DNA of 64,000 bases. Origin: Phytohabitans sp052068095 (GTDB lineage: Bacteria; Actinomycetota; Actinomycetes; Mycobacteriales; Micromonosporaceae). Below, in pieces: positions 10,925 through 19,881 of the stretch. Location: contig NZ_JBQHDG010000015.1 of the NCBI RefSeq assembly GCF_052068095.1, forward strand, positions 124,001 to 188,000. The letters run 5' to 3'. A model generated the notes under the pieces. That model ran no database searches and was not told the origin of the DNA. It worked only from the letters and a program-made list of their open reading frames with translations. How positions within the stretch are numbered: the stretch's first letter is position 1; every line of letters starts with the position of its first letter. Position numbers and translations under genes: made by a program.

Positions 10925-11897
10925 CGTGACAGTTCGCGGCGCCGGCCTCCGGCTGTCCGAAGTGGACGATCTGGCGGGGCTCGCCCGCTGCCTTTCCGCC
11001 GCACCGGTCACCGCCCCGGTGCGCCGGTTCACCGCGCCGGACACCGTGCTGGCACCGGTGGAGCGGGCCGTGTACGGGCCGGTCGAACCCCGCGTGCCGG
11101 CCCGCGCCGGCTCCCGCGGGCTGCGCAGCGTGCCGCACGAGTCGCTGCTCGCCCTCGGGTCGGCCGCGGACACCCCTGAGGCGCAGGCGCGAAACGACAC
11201 CACGGCGGTGGTGTGGGCCAGCTCCACGGCCGGGCTGCCGGAGTACGCCACCGTGTGCGCCGAAGCGTCCACATTGGATCCTGGCTTCGTCGCGCCCGCG
11301 CTCGGGCCGGCGTCCGCGTACAACTGGCCGGCCGCCACCGTCTCCATCCGCCTCGGCCTCGCCGGGCCCAACCTCACCCTCACCGGCGGTGCCACGGCGG
11401 GCATCTCGGCGATCGCGGAGGCGATGCGGCTCATCGCCTCCGGCGACGCCGGCGCCGCGGTCGTCGGCGCTTCGGCGGCCGTGACCCGCTGGAGCCTGAC
11501 CGCCGCCCAGGACCACCTCACCCCGGCCGAGGGCGCCGCCTGCCTCGCGCTGGACCCGGCCGGCGGGCCCGGCGTCACGCTGCGCGACTGCCACCGCACC
11601 GACCTCGTCCGCGCGACAGCCCGCGTGATACAGGCCGCCGCACGGCCGGAGACCCGCCCGGACGGCCTCGTCATATCCACATTGGACACGCAGCTCGTCG
11701 ACGCGCTCGCGTCCGGACAACCCTTCCCCGTCTGGCACGTCGAGCGGGTGCTCGGCGACCTCGGCGCGGCGGGCGGGTTTCTCGCGGTGGTGGGTGCCGC
11801 CGCCATCTGCGCCACCGCTTCAGGCCCCACGAACATCCTCGCCCTCGCGGTCGAGCCGTGCGGGAGCACGGCCAGCTTGGAGGTTTCGTCATCGTGA
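10914..11897 (+). CDS. Ketosynthase-like protein lacking catalytic residues (chain-length-factor-like)
   Basis: A 327-aa thiolase-fold protein, shorter than a normal KS. In the region aligned with the KS active site it reads LTGGATAGISAIAEA, so Ala160 replaces Cys. Near the C terminus the GH of the KS becomes GD (Asp282 in RVLGDLGAAGGFLAVVG). The HGTGT segment is missing, with only a residual LVISTLDTQ loop. The N-terminal third is also divergent. This pattern fits a KS(beta)/chain-length-factor partner that dimerises with the gene upstream, but it is more degraded than textbook CLFs, which keep Gln at the Cys position. The start overlaps the KS by 11 nt and the stop overlaps the ligase start (GTGA). 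Confidence 0.8.
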   Translation: MPASVTVRGAGLRLSEVDDLAGLARCLSAAPVTAPVRRFTAPDTVLAPVERAVYGPVEPRVPARAGSRGLRSVPHESLLALGSAADTPEAQARNDTTAVVWASSTAGLPEYATVCAEASTLDPGFVAPALGPASAYNWPAATVSIRLGLAGPNLTLTGGATAGISAIAEAMRLIASGDAGAAVVGASAAVTRWSLTAAQDHLTPAEGAACLALDPAGGPGVTLRDCHRTDLVRATARVIQAAARPETRPDGLVISTLDTQLVDALASGQPFPVWHVERVLGDLGAAGGFLAVVGAAAICATASGPTNILALAVEPCGSTASLEVSSS

Positions 11898-14041
11898 ACA
11901 ACAACATCGTCGAGCACCTGCTCTCCGCCGGTAAGCCCGACGCGACCGCGTACGTGGACGCCGGCGGGCAGGTCACGTATGCCGAGCTGGCCCGGGCGGT
12001 GCACGCGTACGCGGCACGGCTCGACGGCTCCGCCTTCCGGCCGGGCAGCCACGCGCTGATCGTCGCCGACGACTCGATCGCCACGGTCGTGGCGATCCTC
12101 GGCGTGTGGTGGGCCGGTGGCGTACCGGTGCCGGTCAGCCCGATGCTCACCCCGGCCGAGATCGAGTTCATCGCGGCCGACTGCTCCGCCACGTACCTGC
12201 ACCTGGACGAGCGGGCCGAAGAGCGCCTGCCCGCCACGGGCGCCCTCGACCTGCCCCGCGGCCGGGCCGACCGGATGGCGCCCTACGACGGCGAGATCCC
12301 CGCGCCCGCGCACCAGGGCGACGGCGACGTCGTGCTGATCCAGTACACGTCCGGCAGCACCGGCCAGCCCAAGGGCGTGCTGCACACACGCGCCGGCATC
12401 GACAGTGTCCTCAGTGGATTCGGCCGGATCCTCGCGCTCTCGCCGGCCGACACCGTGCTCTCCACCGCCAAGCTCTCCTTCGGGTACGGCTTCGGCAACT
12501 CGCTGCTCTTCCCGCTCGCCGCGGGCGCCCGCACGGTGCTCAGCGCCGGCCCGCCGGACGTCTTCCGGGTCGCCGCCACGCTCGCCGCGCACCGGCCGAC
12601 CGTGCTGTGCTCGGTGCCCCGGGTGTACGCCGCGCTGCTGGAGCGGGTCCGGCACGGCGAGGCGCTCGCGTTCGACTCGCTGCGGCTCGCCGTCTCGGCC
12701 GGTGAGCACCTGCCCGCGCCGATGTGCGGCGAGTTCGCCCAGGTGTGCAGCGCCCCGCTGGTCAACGGGCTCGGCGCGACCGAGGTGCTGCACATCGTGG
12801 TGGCGACCAACGGCAGCCGTCCCGGATCGACCGGCATACCTGTGCCGGGCGTGCGGATCACCGTGCGGGACGACCAGGGCGAGATCGTGCGCGACGGTGT
12901 CGAGGGGCGGCTGCACGTCTCCGGTGGCTCGGTCGCGGCCGGCTACCTCGACCGCCCGGAGGCCACCGCCCGCACGTTCGCCGACGGCGGCGCGTACACC
13001 GGCGACATCGTGCGCCGCGCCGCGGACGGCGACCTGGAGTACATCTGCCGGCGTGACGACCTCATCAACGTGGGCGGGTTCAAGGTGTCGCCGTTCGAGG
13101 TGGAGGCCGCCGCCCGCGATGTGGACGGGCTCTCCCAGGTCGCTGTCGTGGGCGCGCGGGACACGAGCGGGCTGGAGCAGGCGGTCGCGTACCTGGTGCC
13201 GGAGAACGGCGTCGACCGGGCCGTGCTGCGCTCGGCCGCCCGCCGCGCCTTCCGCGACCAGCTGCCGGTCTTCAAGCGCCCGGCCGTCATCGAGGTCGTC
13301 GACCAGCTCCCGGTCACGTCGACCGGCAAGCTGGCCCGCTTCAAGCTGCGTACCGGCGAGGTCGACGTCACGCTGCGGGTGCTCCGCGAGGGGCAGGGGC
13401 GGACCGTGATCTGCCTGCCGTACGCGGGGGGCTCGGCCGGCTCGTACACCCGGCTGGCCAAGCACCTGCCGGAGTCGTGGCGGGTGGTCGCCGGCGAGGC
13501 GAACCTGCGCGGCCCGGTCACCGTGCCGGACGTGGCCGACGCCTGGTGGAAGGCGATCACGCCCTATCTGACGGAAGGCACCGTCCTCTTCGGACACAGC
13601 CTGGGCGCGCTCGTCGCGGCCGAGGTCGCCAACCGCGCCGGCGCCGGTCTGGAGCCGGCGCACGTGGTGCTCTCCGCCCCGCCGCTGTCCGGTGCGACCG
13701 CCAAGGCGATCCGCGCGCAGGACGACGCGGAGCTGGTGGCCGACCTGACCCGCAGCGGGCTGATGCCGCCGACCACGCTAACGGCGGACGAGGTCGGGCG
13801 GCTGCTGCTCCCGCGCTTTCGGCGTGACTTGTCGCTGGTGCCGGACGAGTGGACGCCGTCGCTGGAAACGCCGGTGCACGTGCTGGTCGGTGCCGAGGAC
13901 ACACTCTGCACGCTGCCCGGCGTCGCCGCCCGCCTCCGCCCGTCGATGGTCGCCAGCACGCATGTGGTCGACGGCGGTCACTACTTTGTGGTGACCAACC
14001 CGGTGCAGACCGCCACCGTGCTGGCTGGCCTCTACCCGTAG
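11894..14041 (+). CDS. Fusion of acyl-CoA (benzoate-type) ligase and type II thioesterase
   Basis: A 715-aa two-enzyme fusion. Residues about 1-490 are an ANL adenylation enzyme: A3 P-loop YTSGSTGQPKG (about 150), A5 LVNGLGATEVLHI, A7 YTGDIVRR, hinge RRDDLINVGGFKVSPFEVE and the catalytic Lys in PVTSTGKLARFKLR. The GGFKVSPFEVEA stretch is typical of benzoate-CoA ligases. Residues about 495-715 are an alpha/beta-hydrolase thioesterase of the TEII type: LPYAGGSAGSY oxyanion segment, nucleophile GHSLG (about 567), Asp in VLVGAEDTL and His in VDGGHYFV. There is no carrier domain between them, so it presumably works with the ACP at 9472. It could activate an aryl or acyl primer, and the TE could proofread or release product. 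Confidence 0.9.
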   Translation: MNNNIVEHLLSAGKPDATAYVDAGGQVTYAELARAVHAYAARLDGSAFRPGSHALIVADDSIATVVAILGVWWAGGVPVPVSPMLTPAEIEFIAADCSATYLHLDERAEERLPATGALDLPRGRADRMAPYDGEIPAPAHQGDGDVVLIQYTSGSTGQPKGVLHTRAGIDSVLSGFGRILALSPADTVLSTAKLSFGYGFGNSLLFPLAAGARTVLSAGPPDVFRVAATLAAHRPTVLCSVPRVYAALLERVRHGEALAFDSLRLAVSAGEHLPAPMCGEFAQVCSAPLVNGLGATEVLHIVVATNGSRPGSTGIPVPGVRITVRDDQGEIVRDGVEGRLHVSGGSVAAGYLDRPEATARTFADGGAYTGDIVRRAADGDLEYICRRDDLINVGGFKVSPFEVEAAARDVDGLSQVAVVGARDTSGLEQAVAYLVPENGVDRAVLRSAARRAFRDQLPVFKRPAVIEVVDQLPVTSTGKLARFKLRTGEVDVTLRVLREGQGRTVICLPYAGGSAGSYTRLAKHLPESWRVVAGEANLRGPVTVPDVADAWWKAITPYLTEGTVLFGHSLGALVAAEVANRAGAGLEPAHVVLSAPPLSGATAKAIRAQDDAELVADLTRSGLMPPTTLTADEVGRLLLPRFRRDLSLVPDEWTPSLETPVHVLVGAEDTLCTLPGVAARLRPSMVASTHVVDGGHYFVVTNPVQTATVLAGLYP

Positions 14042-14066
14042 ACCGGCGGGGCGCGGGAAGAGGCCC

Positions 14067-14102
14067 CCCGCCCGCCCGCCGTTGCCGCGGCGGGCGGGCG
14101 GG
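14067..14102. terminator. Perfect 15-bp GC hairpin after the ACP/KS/ligase operon
   Basis: The arms at 14067-14081 and 14088-14102 are exact reverse complements around a TTGCCG loop, starting 26 nt after the stop. No T-tract follows, as is common for actinomycete terminators. Confidence 0.8.
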
Positions 14103-14335
14103 ACCTGGCTTCACTTCGTGGGCACAGCGCCGGTTAACGCACGCCGGGTTTCGCCATTGGGGACCGTGGGCGAGGGCCCGTGGCGTGGTCTCGCCCACGG
14201 TCGCCGCCGGCCGCTCCGGCGGTAAGCCCAGACGCAGCGACTGGCCCCTCGAACATCGCACCTGGAAGCCCGGAACGCTTCGTGCGAACGGACGACCGGT
14301 TTTGCTTGCGCTCCCGCCAAAACTGTGATTGGGGT

Positions 14336-14980
14336 TCAGGCGTTCAGGTAGGCGACCACGGCGAGCACGCGGCGGTTGTCGTCGTCCGACGGTGGCAGGC
14401 CGAGCTTGGTGAAGATGTTGTTGATGTGCTTGCCGACCGCCTTGTCCGTGACGAAGAGGCGGCTCGCGATCGCGTTGTTGGAGCGTCCCTCGGCCATCAG
14501 GCCCAGCACCTCGCGCTCACGCGGCGTGAGTGCCTTCAGTGGCTCCTCGGCCGAGCGGCGGGCGAGCAGCTGGCCCACCACCTCGGGGTCGAGCGCGGTG
14601 CCGCCGGCGGCCACGCGCTTGACCGCGTCGACGAACTGGCTCACGTGCGAGACGCGGTCCTTCAGCAGGTAGCCGACGCCGCCCGTGCGGTCGGAGAGCA
14701 GCTCGCGGGCGTACAGCTGTTCGACGTGCTGGGACAGCACGAGCACCGGCATGCCGGGCACCTGCTCGCGGGCGGCGATCGCCGCCCGGAGTCCCTCGTC
14801 GGTAAACGTGGGTGGCAGGCGCACGTCGACGACGGCGACGTCCGGGCGGTGCTTGAGGAGCGCGGGGAGCAGGGAGGGGCCGTTGTCGACCGCCTCGACG
14901 ACCTCGAAGTCGTACGCGTTGAGCAGCCGGATCAGCCCGTCCCGGAGGAGGGCAAGGTCTTCGGCGATGACAACTCGCAC
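14336..14980 (-). CDS. NarL/LuxR-family response regulator
   Basis: A 214-aa regulator. The receiver domain (1-~120) has acidic residues in VVIAEDLALLRDG, phospho-acceptor Asp in VAVVDVRLPP, Ser/Thr in VLVLSQHVE and Lys in YLLKDRVSH. The LuxR-type HTH (about 150-214) has LTPREREVLGLMAEGRSNNAIASRLFVTDKAVGKHINNIFTKLGL. The GTG start lies inside the 3' end of the kinase gene (49-nt overlap), so translation is coupled. With the kinase at 14932 it probably controls the divergent MMPL exporter at 16367. Confidence 0.93.
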   Translation of the reverse strand: MRVVIAEDLALLRDGLIRLLNAYDFEVVEAVDNGPSLLPALLKHRPDVAVVDVRLPPTFTDEGLRAAIAAREQVPGMPVLVLSQHVEQLYARELLSDRTGGVGYLLKDRVSHVSQFVDAVKRVAAGGTALDPEVVGQLLARRSAEEPLKALTPREREVLGLMAEGRSNNAIASRLFVTDKAVGKHINNIFTKLGLPPSDDDNRRVLAVVAYLNA

Positions 14981-16242
14981 GGCAGCTCCATGGTCACGAC
15001 GGTCGGGCCGCCGGGCGGGCTGCTCACGGCGACCGTTCCATCGAATGCTGCCAGGCGCCGTTCCATCCCGCGCAGGCCGGTGCCTCCCTCGGGGTTGGCG
15101 CCGCCGATCCCGTCGTCACTGACCGTCATGCCGAGGCTGCGGCCGTCGTGCCGGACCAGCACCCAGGCGCGGGTGGCGTGGCTGTGCTTGACCACGTTGG
15201 CGAGGGCCTCGGCGACCGCGAAGTAGCCGGCCGACTCGACCGGCGCCTGCGGGCGCCCGGCCAGCTCGATGTCGACCTCGACCGGGATGGGCAGGGTGAG
15301 CGCGAGCGCGCGCACCGCGCCGTCGAGGCCGCGCTCGGCGAGCACCGGCGGGTGGATGCCGCGGACCAGGTCGCGCAGCTCGGACAGGGCCTTGTCGCTG
15401 GCGTCGCGTGCCTCGGCCAGCAGCTTTTGCGCGGCGACCGGGTCGCGGGTGACAAGGTCTTCGGCCAGGCCCAGGCTCATGCCCAGCGACACGATCCGGG
15501 CCTGCGCGCCGTCGTGCAGGTCGCGCTCGATGCGGCGCAGCTCGGCGGCCTGCGCGTCGACGGTCTCCGCGCGGGTCCGGGTGAGCACCCGGACCCGCTG
15601 GTCGAGCACCGCCTGGCGGGTGGGGCCGAGCAGCAGCTTGGCGAACCGGTCGTGCAGCCGCAGGATCGCCGGCGCGGCGGCCAGGCCGAGCGCGAGGACG
15701 AGGACGCCCTGCGGGATCGCCACGATGCCCTCGAACGGGATGTCGATCAGCCAGCCCGGCCCGTAGTGGTAGCCGTCGACGAACTGGAGCACGGTCGGCA
15801 TGACCAGGATGCCCTCGACCCCGTATCCGACGATGGCCGCCGGCAGGATGCCGAGCGCCAGCGTGATCGGGGAGCTGAGCAGCCACAGCAGGTCGCGCCA
15901 GGTGGCCGGGTCGCCGAGCATCCACCGGCAGCGCTGCCAGGCCCCGACCACGCCGAAGGACTCCATCGGCGGCCGCGGCTTGTACGGCGCGGGGATCTCC
16001 ACGCCGGACCACTGGCCGGCCAGCTTGCGCCGCTCGTTGGCGAGCCCGCGGACCGCGACGGTGACCAGCGGCACGAGGAAGATGCCGACGCCGAAGACCG
16101 AGATGAACGAGATCGAGACGATCGACAGGACGAGGAGCACGATCCCGCCGACGTAGAAGACCAGACCCACCACGAAGCTCCGGACGCTCGCGGCCAGGCC
16201 GCGGCTCACAAAGCGGGTCAGCTCCTCGTTCACGCCACCCAT
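14932..16242 (-). CDS. Sensor histidine kinase (HisKA_3, DesK/NarX type)
   Basis: A 436-aa membrane kinase. The N-terminal sensor region (about 20-215) has two helix pairs (SFVVGLVFYVGGIVLLVLSIVSISFISVFGVGIFLVPL; PITLALGILPAAIVGYGVEGILV) and matches the 'putative sensor' membrane module common in actinobacteria. The dimerisation box has the phospho-His in RRIERDLHDGAQARIVSLGMSLGLAE. The HATPase has N-box ALANVVKHSHA and G-boxes DDGIGGANPEGGTGLRGMERR. ATG at 16242 is chosen over the upstream in-frame ATG at 16323, which would run into the divergent promoter. It partners the regulator at 14336. Confidence 0.9.
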   Translation of the reverse strand: MGGVNEELTRFVSRGLAASVRSFVVGLVFYVGGIVLLVLSIVSISFISVFGVGIFLVPLVTVAVRGLANERRKLAGQWSGVEIPAPYKPRPPMESFGVVGAWQRCRWMLGDPATWRDLLWLLSSPITLALGILPAAIVGYGVEGILVMPTVLQFVDGYHYGPGWLIDIPFEGIVAIPQGVLVLALGLAAAPAILRLHDRFAKLLLGPTRQAVLDQRVRVLTRTRAETVDAQAAELRRIERDLHDGAQARIVSLGMSLGLAEDLVTRDPVAAQKLLAEARDASDKALSELRDLVRGIHPPVLAERGLDGAVRALALTLPIPVEVDIELAGRPQAPVESAGYFAVAEALANVVKHSHATRAWVLVRHDGRSLGMTVSDDGIGGANPEGGTGLRGMERRLAAFDGTVAVSSPPGGPTVVTMELPCELSSPKTLPSSGTG

Positions 16243-16366
16243 TCTGGCCGACCGGCCGGCGATTGCCGGTAGGGCTAGGCCCACCCCCCTCGGGGTGCTG
16301 TGCCCAGTGTCCGGCGGCGGCACCGGCCGAAGGATCGGAGGCAGTCATCCAGAGGAGGAACCCAAA

Positions 16367-18475
16367 ATGTCGTGGCACTGGATCACCAGACTGCCGTCCG
16401 GCCGGCGTACGAAGTTTCTGGCCCTCGCGCTGTGGCTCGCCATCGCCTCCGCGGTCGGGCCGCTCGCCGTCAAGCTCGCCGACGTGGTCACCGACGACGC
16501 GGTGGCGTGGCTGCCGCGCACCGCCGAGGCCACGCAGGCGTACGAACGCGCCGAGGCGGCCTTCCCCGGCTCCGACCGGCTCGTCGCGGTCGCGGTCTAC
16601 GCCCGGGACAGCGGCCTCACCGGCGCCGACCGGGCCAAGGCCGAGGCGGACCGCACCGCGTTCGCCCGGTACGCCGAGGGCGGCGAGGTGCCGCCGGCCA
16701 TCGTGAGCGACGACGGCAAGGCGCTGCTGATCTCCTTCCCGCTCGCCGGAGACGAGGACCAGCAGACCGACTCGACCGGCGCGGTACGCGACCAGCTCGC
16801 CAACGCGCCACCGGCCGGCCTGCGTACCGGCCTGACCGGCTCGGCCGGCGCCACCGACGACCTGTTCGACGCGTTCGGCGGGATGGACATCACGCTCGTG
16901 CTGGTCACCGCCGGCGTGGTCGCGCTGCTGCTGCTCTTCACCTACCGCAGCCCGATCCTGTGGCTGGTGCCGCTGATCTGCGTCGGCGTGGCCAGCCAGG
17001 TGGCGAGCGCGGTGGTCTACCTGCTGGCCAAGCACGCCGGGCTGACCGTCGACTTCCAGGGGCAGAGCGTGCTCACCGTGCTTGTCTTCGGCGTCGGCGT
17101 CGACTACGCGCTGCTGCTGATCGCCCGCTACCGCGAGGAGCTGCGCCGCCACCGCGACCGGCACCAGGCGATGGGCGTCGCGCTGCGCCGCTCGTTCCCG
17201 GCGATCCTGGCCTCCGCGGCGACGGTCGCGCTCGCCCTGCTCTGCCTGCTCGCCGCGGACCTCAACTCGACCCGCAGCCTCGGCCCGGTCGGCGCGATCG
17301 GCATCGCCGCCGCGTTCCTCGTCATGACGCTGCTGCTGCCGGCCGTGCTCGTCCTCTTCGGACGGTGGCTCTTCTGGCCGTTCGTGCCGCGCTACACCCC
17401 GGACGCGGTCGGCCACGACGTGGCGGAGGACCACCGCGTGTGGGGACGCGTGGCGGCGTTCGTCGGGCGGCGTCCGCGCGCCGTGTGGGTCGGCACCGCC
17501 GTCGCGCTCGCGGTGCTCACGCTCGGCGTCGGCAACCTCAGCATGGGGCTGCCCGGAGGCGAGACGTTCACCAATGAGGTCGGCTCGGTCACCGGCCAGA
17601 AGCTCATCGCGCAGCACTTCCCGGAGGGCTCGGCCGCACCGGCGGAAATCACCGCGCGATCCGCCACGGCGGACGGCGTGACCGCGGCCATACGTGGCGT
17701 CGAGGGCGTGGCGTCGGTGCAGGCGCACGAACGCTCCTCCGACGGGCAGTGGACGATGGTCCGCGCGGTGCTGGCCGCCGAACCGGACAGCCCGGCCGCC
17801 AAGGACACCGTGGAACGGATCCGGGACGCCGTGCACGCGGTCCCCGGGGCGGAAGCCCTCGTCGGCGGCGAGACCGCGATCCAGCTCGACACCGCGGCCG
17901 CGTCCCGGCGGGACGAGCGGGTGGTGATCCCACTGATCCTCGCGGTGGTGTTCCTGATCCTCGTGGTGCTGCTGCGCGCGCTGGTGGCCCCGCTACTGCT
18001 GATCGGCAGCGTGGTCCTCTCCTACGCGGCCGCGATGGGTGCCGCCGCCTTCGTCCTGGACGCGATGGGCTACACCAAGCTCTTCGACGGCCTACCGCTC
18101 CAGACGTTCCTCTTCCTGGTGGCGCTCGGCGTCGACTACACCATCTTCCTGATGACCCGCGCCCGCGAGGAGGTCGGCCAGCTAGGCCACAAACGCGGCG
18201 TGCTGCACGCCCTGACCGTCACCGGCGGCGTGATCACAAGCGCCGGCCTGGTGCTCGCCGCGACGTTCGCCGCCCTGTCGATCCTCCCACTCGTGCCGTC
18301 GGTGCAGATCGGCGTGATCGTCGCGGCCGGCGTACTGCTCGACACGTTCGTGGTCCGCAGCCTGCTGATCCCCGCACTGTCGGTGCACCTGGGCAAGAAG
18401 ATCTGGTGGCCCAGCCGCCCGGCCGCCGCACCCTCGGCCGAAACACCGGCGCCGCCCATGCTCAGCCGCGTCTGA
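16367..18475 (+). CDS. MMPL-family RND transporter
   Basis: A 702-aa exporter with two repeats. Each has one helix, an extracytoplasmic domain and a five-helix block. Both proton-relay motifs are visible: GVGVDYALLLIARYREEL in the first half and ALGVDYTIFLMTRAREEVG in the second. The ATG at 16367 has AGGAGGAA 6 nt upstream, which excludes the longer frame to 16295. Family members export lipids, siderophores or drugs. It is divergent from the two-component system at 14336-16242, with 124 bp between starts, so it is a likely target of that system. The stop is followed by a strong hairpin. Confidence 0.92.
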   Translation: MSWHWITRLPSGRRTKFLALALWLAIASAVGPLAVKLADVVTDDAVAWLPRTAEATQAYERAEAAFPGSDRLVAVAVYARDSGLTGADRAKAEADRTAFARYAEGGEVPPAIVSDDGKALLISFPLAGDEDQQTDSTGAVRDQLANAPPAGLRTGLTGSAGATDDLFDAFGGMDITLVLVTAGVVALLLLFTYRSPILWLVPLICVGVASQVASAVVYLLAKHAGLTVDFQGQSVLTVLVFGVGVDYALLLIARYREELRRHRDRHQAMGVALRRSFPAILASAATVALALLCLLAADLNSTRSLGPVGAIGIAAAFLVMTLLLPAVLVLFGRWLFWPFVPRYTPDAVGHDVAEDHRVWGRVAAFVGRRPRAVWVGTAVALAVLTLGVGNLSMGLPGGETFTNEVGSVTGQKLIAQHFPEGSAAPAEITARSATADGVTAAIRGVEGVASVQAHERSSDGQWTMVRAVLAAEPDSPAAKDTVERIRDAVHAVPGAEALVGGETAIQLDTAAASRRDERVVIPLILAVVFLILVVLLRALVAPLLLIGSVVLSYAAAMGAAAFVLDAMGYTKLFDGLPLQTFLFLVALGVDYTIFLMTRAREEVGQLGHKRGVLHALTVTGGVITSAGLVLAATFAALSILPLVPSVQIGVIVAAGVLLDTFVVRSLLIPALSVHLGKKIWWPSRPAAAPSAETPAPPMLSRV

Positions 18476-18486
18476 CGCCACACGCC

Positions 18487-18521
18487 TTCCGGGTCCGCCC
18501 GCCACGCGCGCGGACCCGGAA
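18487..18521. terminator. Terminator hairpin of the MMPL gene
   Basis: TTCCGGGTCCGC (18487-18498) pairs perfectly with 18510-18521 across an 11-nt loop. It starts 12 nt after the stop codon. Confidence 0.8.
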
Positions 18522-19159
18522 AGACCGGCCAGACAAGAGACTGCCAGCGTGTTTGTCGCGAGGCCTTGATCGGCGAGGTCCTGGCGATCGTGGTCGTTTA
18601 GTCCCCCTGGAGGGGGTCCAGGTGACCGCGATCTGCAAGGTGGCCCGCCGATCAAGTATCGACCCTAACTGTTCTAAAGATCTTTCGGGTTCAGGGTGGC
18701 GCCGTCGTGGTGTGCCTCGAGTTGGAGTTTGCCCGGGTTCATGTCAGCTGCGGACCGCCGCTCCCGCCGGAGTACGCGCGGGTCGGCGGCGAGCTGGCGC
18801 TCGCCGAGATCCCCGACCCGCACTGCCAGGTCCGCGTCGCAAGCCCATGGGGGGCCGGACCTTGTCGGACGGCTGCCTGCGGGGTAGGTGTGGTTGTCGC
18901 GGTTACTCGCGGTGACGGCACCTCTGTCCGGTCCGGCGCCTGGCGCCTCGGTAAGGGGCATTGTGGACAAACGAACCGTGCGCGGCTTGACCCGGGGTGA
19001 GCGTGACGGGTGAGGCTGTGGGAGCGGCGGCCTGGCAGCTTCTCCGAGCTGGCGCTACGCGGAAGGTTGTGGGCTTGAACCGCGGACCTGGCGGCCCGCG
19101 GGAGCGTGCGGTCCGCAGCTGACGCGGACGTGGGCAAATCTGCTTCCAAGAATGGGGTC
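18522..19159. other. Gene-free region of about 640 bp, possible remnant
   Basis: No gene can be supported here. The segment contains an 11-bp inverted repeat, CTTGATCGGCG (18565-18575) / CGCCGATCAAG (18646-18656), enclosing a small hairpin CCCCC-TGGA-GGGGG (18603-18616). Then a stretch of about 150 bp (18707-18855, plus strand) has coding-like third-position GC (reading VCLELEFARVHVSCGPPLPP...) but no plausible start, and it degenerates into stops and frame loss. Codon pattern and AT content between 18860 and 19159 look non-coding. It could be a decayed gene or a miniature element. I could not identify a source. Confidence 0.4.
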
Positions 19160-19633
19160 TCAGCGGGTGTCGGCGGGGGAGAGGCGGCCGGTCGGGCGGT
19201 AGCGGACGCACATCACCGTGCGGTCGCCGTCGGCCCAGGTTTCGGCCGTCGGGAGCACGGGGTAGAGCGAGACGCCCGGGTCGCCGGCGGGCCAGCGGCG
19301 GGTTTGGGCCGCGCGACAGCCGTCCCAGGCGAGCGCTCGCAGTGCCGGCTCGTCCCAGGGGCCGTCGGGGACCTGGAAAAAGCCGAACGACTGGTTTTGC
19401 GCGCCCTCGACGCAGGGGCGGTAGACCACGATCACGTCGGCGAAGGAGACGTCGTAGGTCGGGTCGTCGAAGCACTCGCCGGCCTCGATGTTGAGGACGC
19501 CGGGCGTCTCCGCGTCGATGAAGCCGTCGCCCTTGACCGTCGCGTCGGGGCGGGACGCGCCGGTGACGAACGCGCCGAGCAGCGCGGCGGAGAGCAGGAG
19601 GCCCGCGGCCCGCGCGCCTAGTGAGGTGACCAT
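19160..19633 (-). CDS. Secreted Cys-containing protein, septum-formation-like
   Basis: A 157-aa protein with an N-terminal signal peptide or anchor (VTSLGARAAGLLLSAALLGAFVTGASRP, about 1-28). The exported part has three Cys: IEAGECFDDP, VVYRPCVEGAQ, WDGCRAAQTRRW plus VMCVRYRPTGRL. The GECFDD ... PC ... E pattern resembles the 'septum formation' (PF13845-like) secreted domain of actinobacteria, usually with paired disulphides. Assignment is by motif feel only. The ATG at 19633 follows an otherwise AT-richer 110-bp intergenic stretch and is divergent from the phosphatase at 19882. Confidence 0.7.
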   Translation of the reverse strand: MVTSLGARAAGLLLSAALLGAFVTGASRPDATVKGDGFIDAETPGVLNIEAGECFDDPTYDVSFADVIVVYRPCVEGAQNQSFGFFQVPDGPWDEPALRALAWDGCRAAQTRRWPAGDPGVSLYPVLPTAETWADGDRTVMCVRYRPTGRLSPADTR

Positions 19634-19881
19634 CGCGACCGCATCCTAGAAATCGATCTTCGAACATGGCATCACGGCCCGACGGCGTGCCGCTCGCCGC
19701 CGGATGAACAGTACTGGAAAATCGGTCGAAACGGGCATACGGGCTGCTGGTGTCGATCATGAGTTCACCGTTCGGCCAGGCGCCTGTCGCGGAGCCGTTG
19801 GCTGCCGCTGGCTCAATGCCCGTCGAGCCACCGCTTGCTGGTGGTGGCCGCTGTCCTTCTACCCCGAGGGGTGAACCAGCA

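Noticed and set aside
9641..13663. 1340-aa minus-strand frame opposite the KS and ligase genes
   Set aside because: Low-complexity Arg/Gly/His composition and no domains; it mirrors clear conserved domains on the plus strand.
18707..19000. 97-aa plus-strand frame as a gene
   Set aside because: Coding-like codon use fades after about 50 codons and there is no start, ribosome binding site or recognised domain.
19022..19110. tRNA-like stem with GCTTGAACC
   Set aside because: Arms do not form a cloverleaf and no anticodon stem is present.
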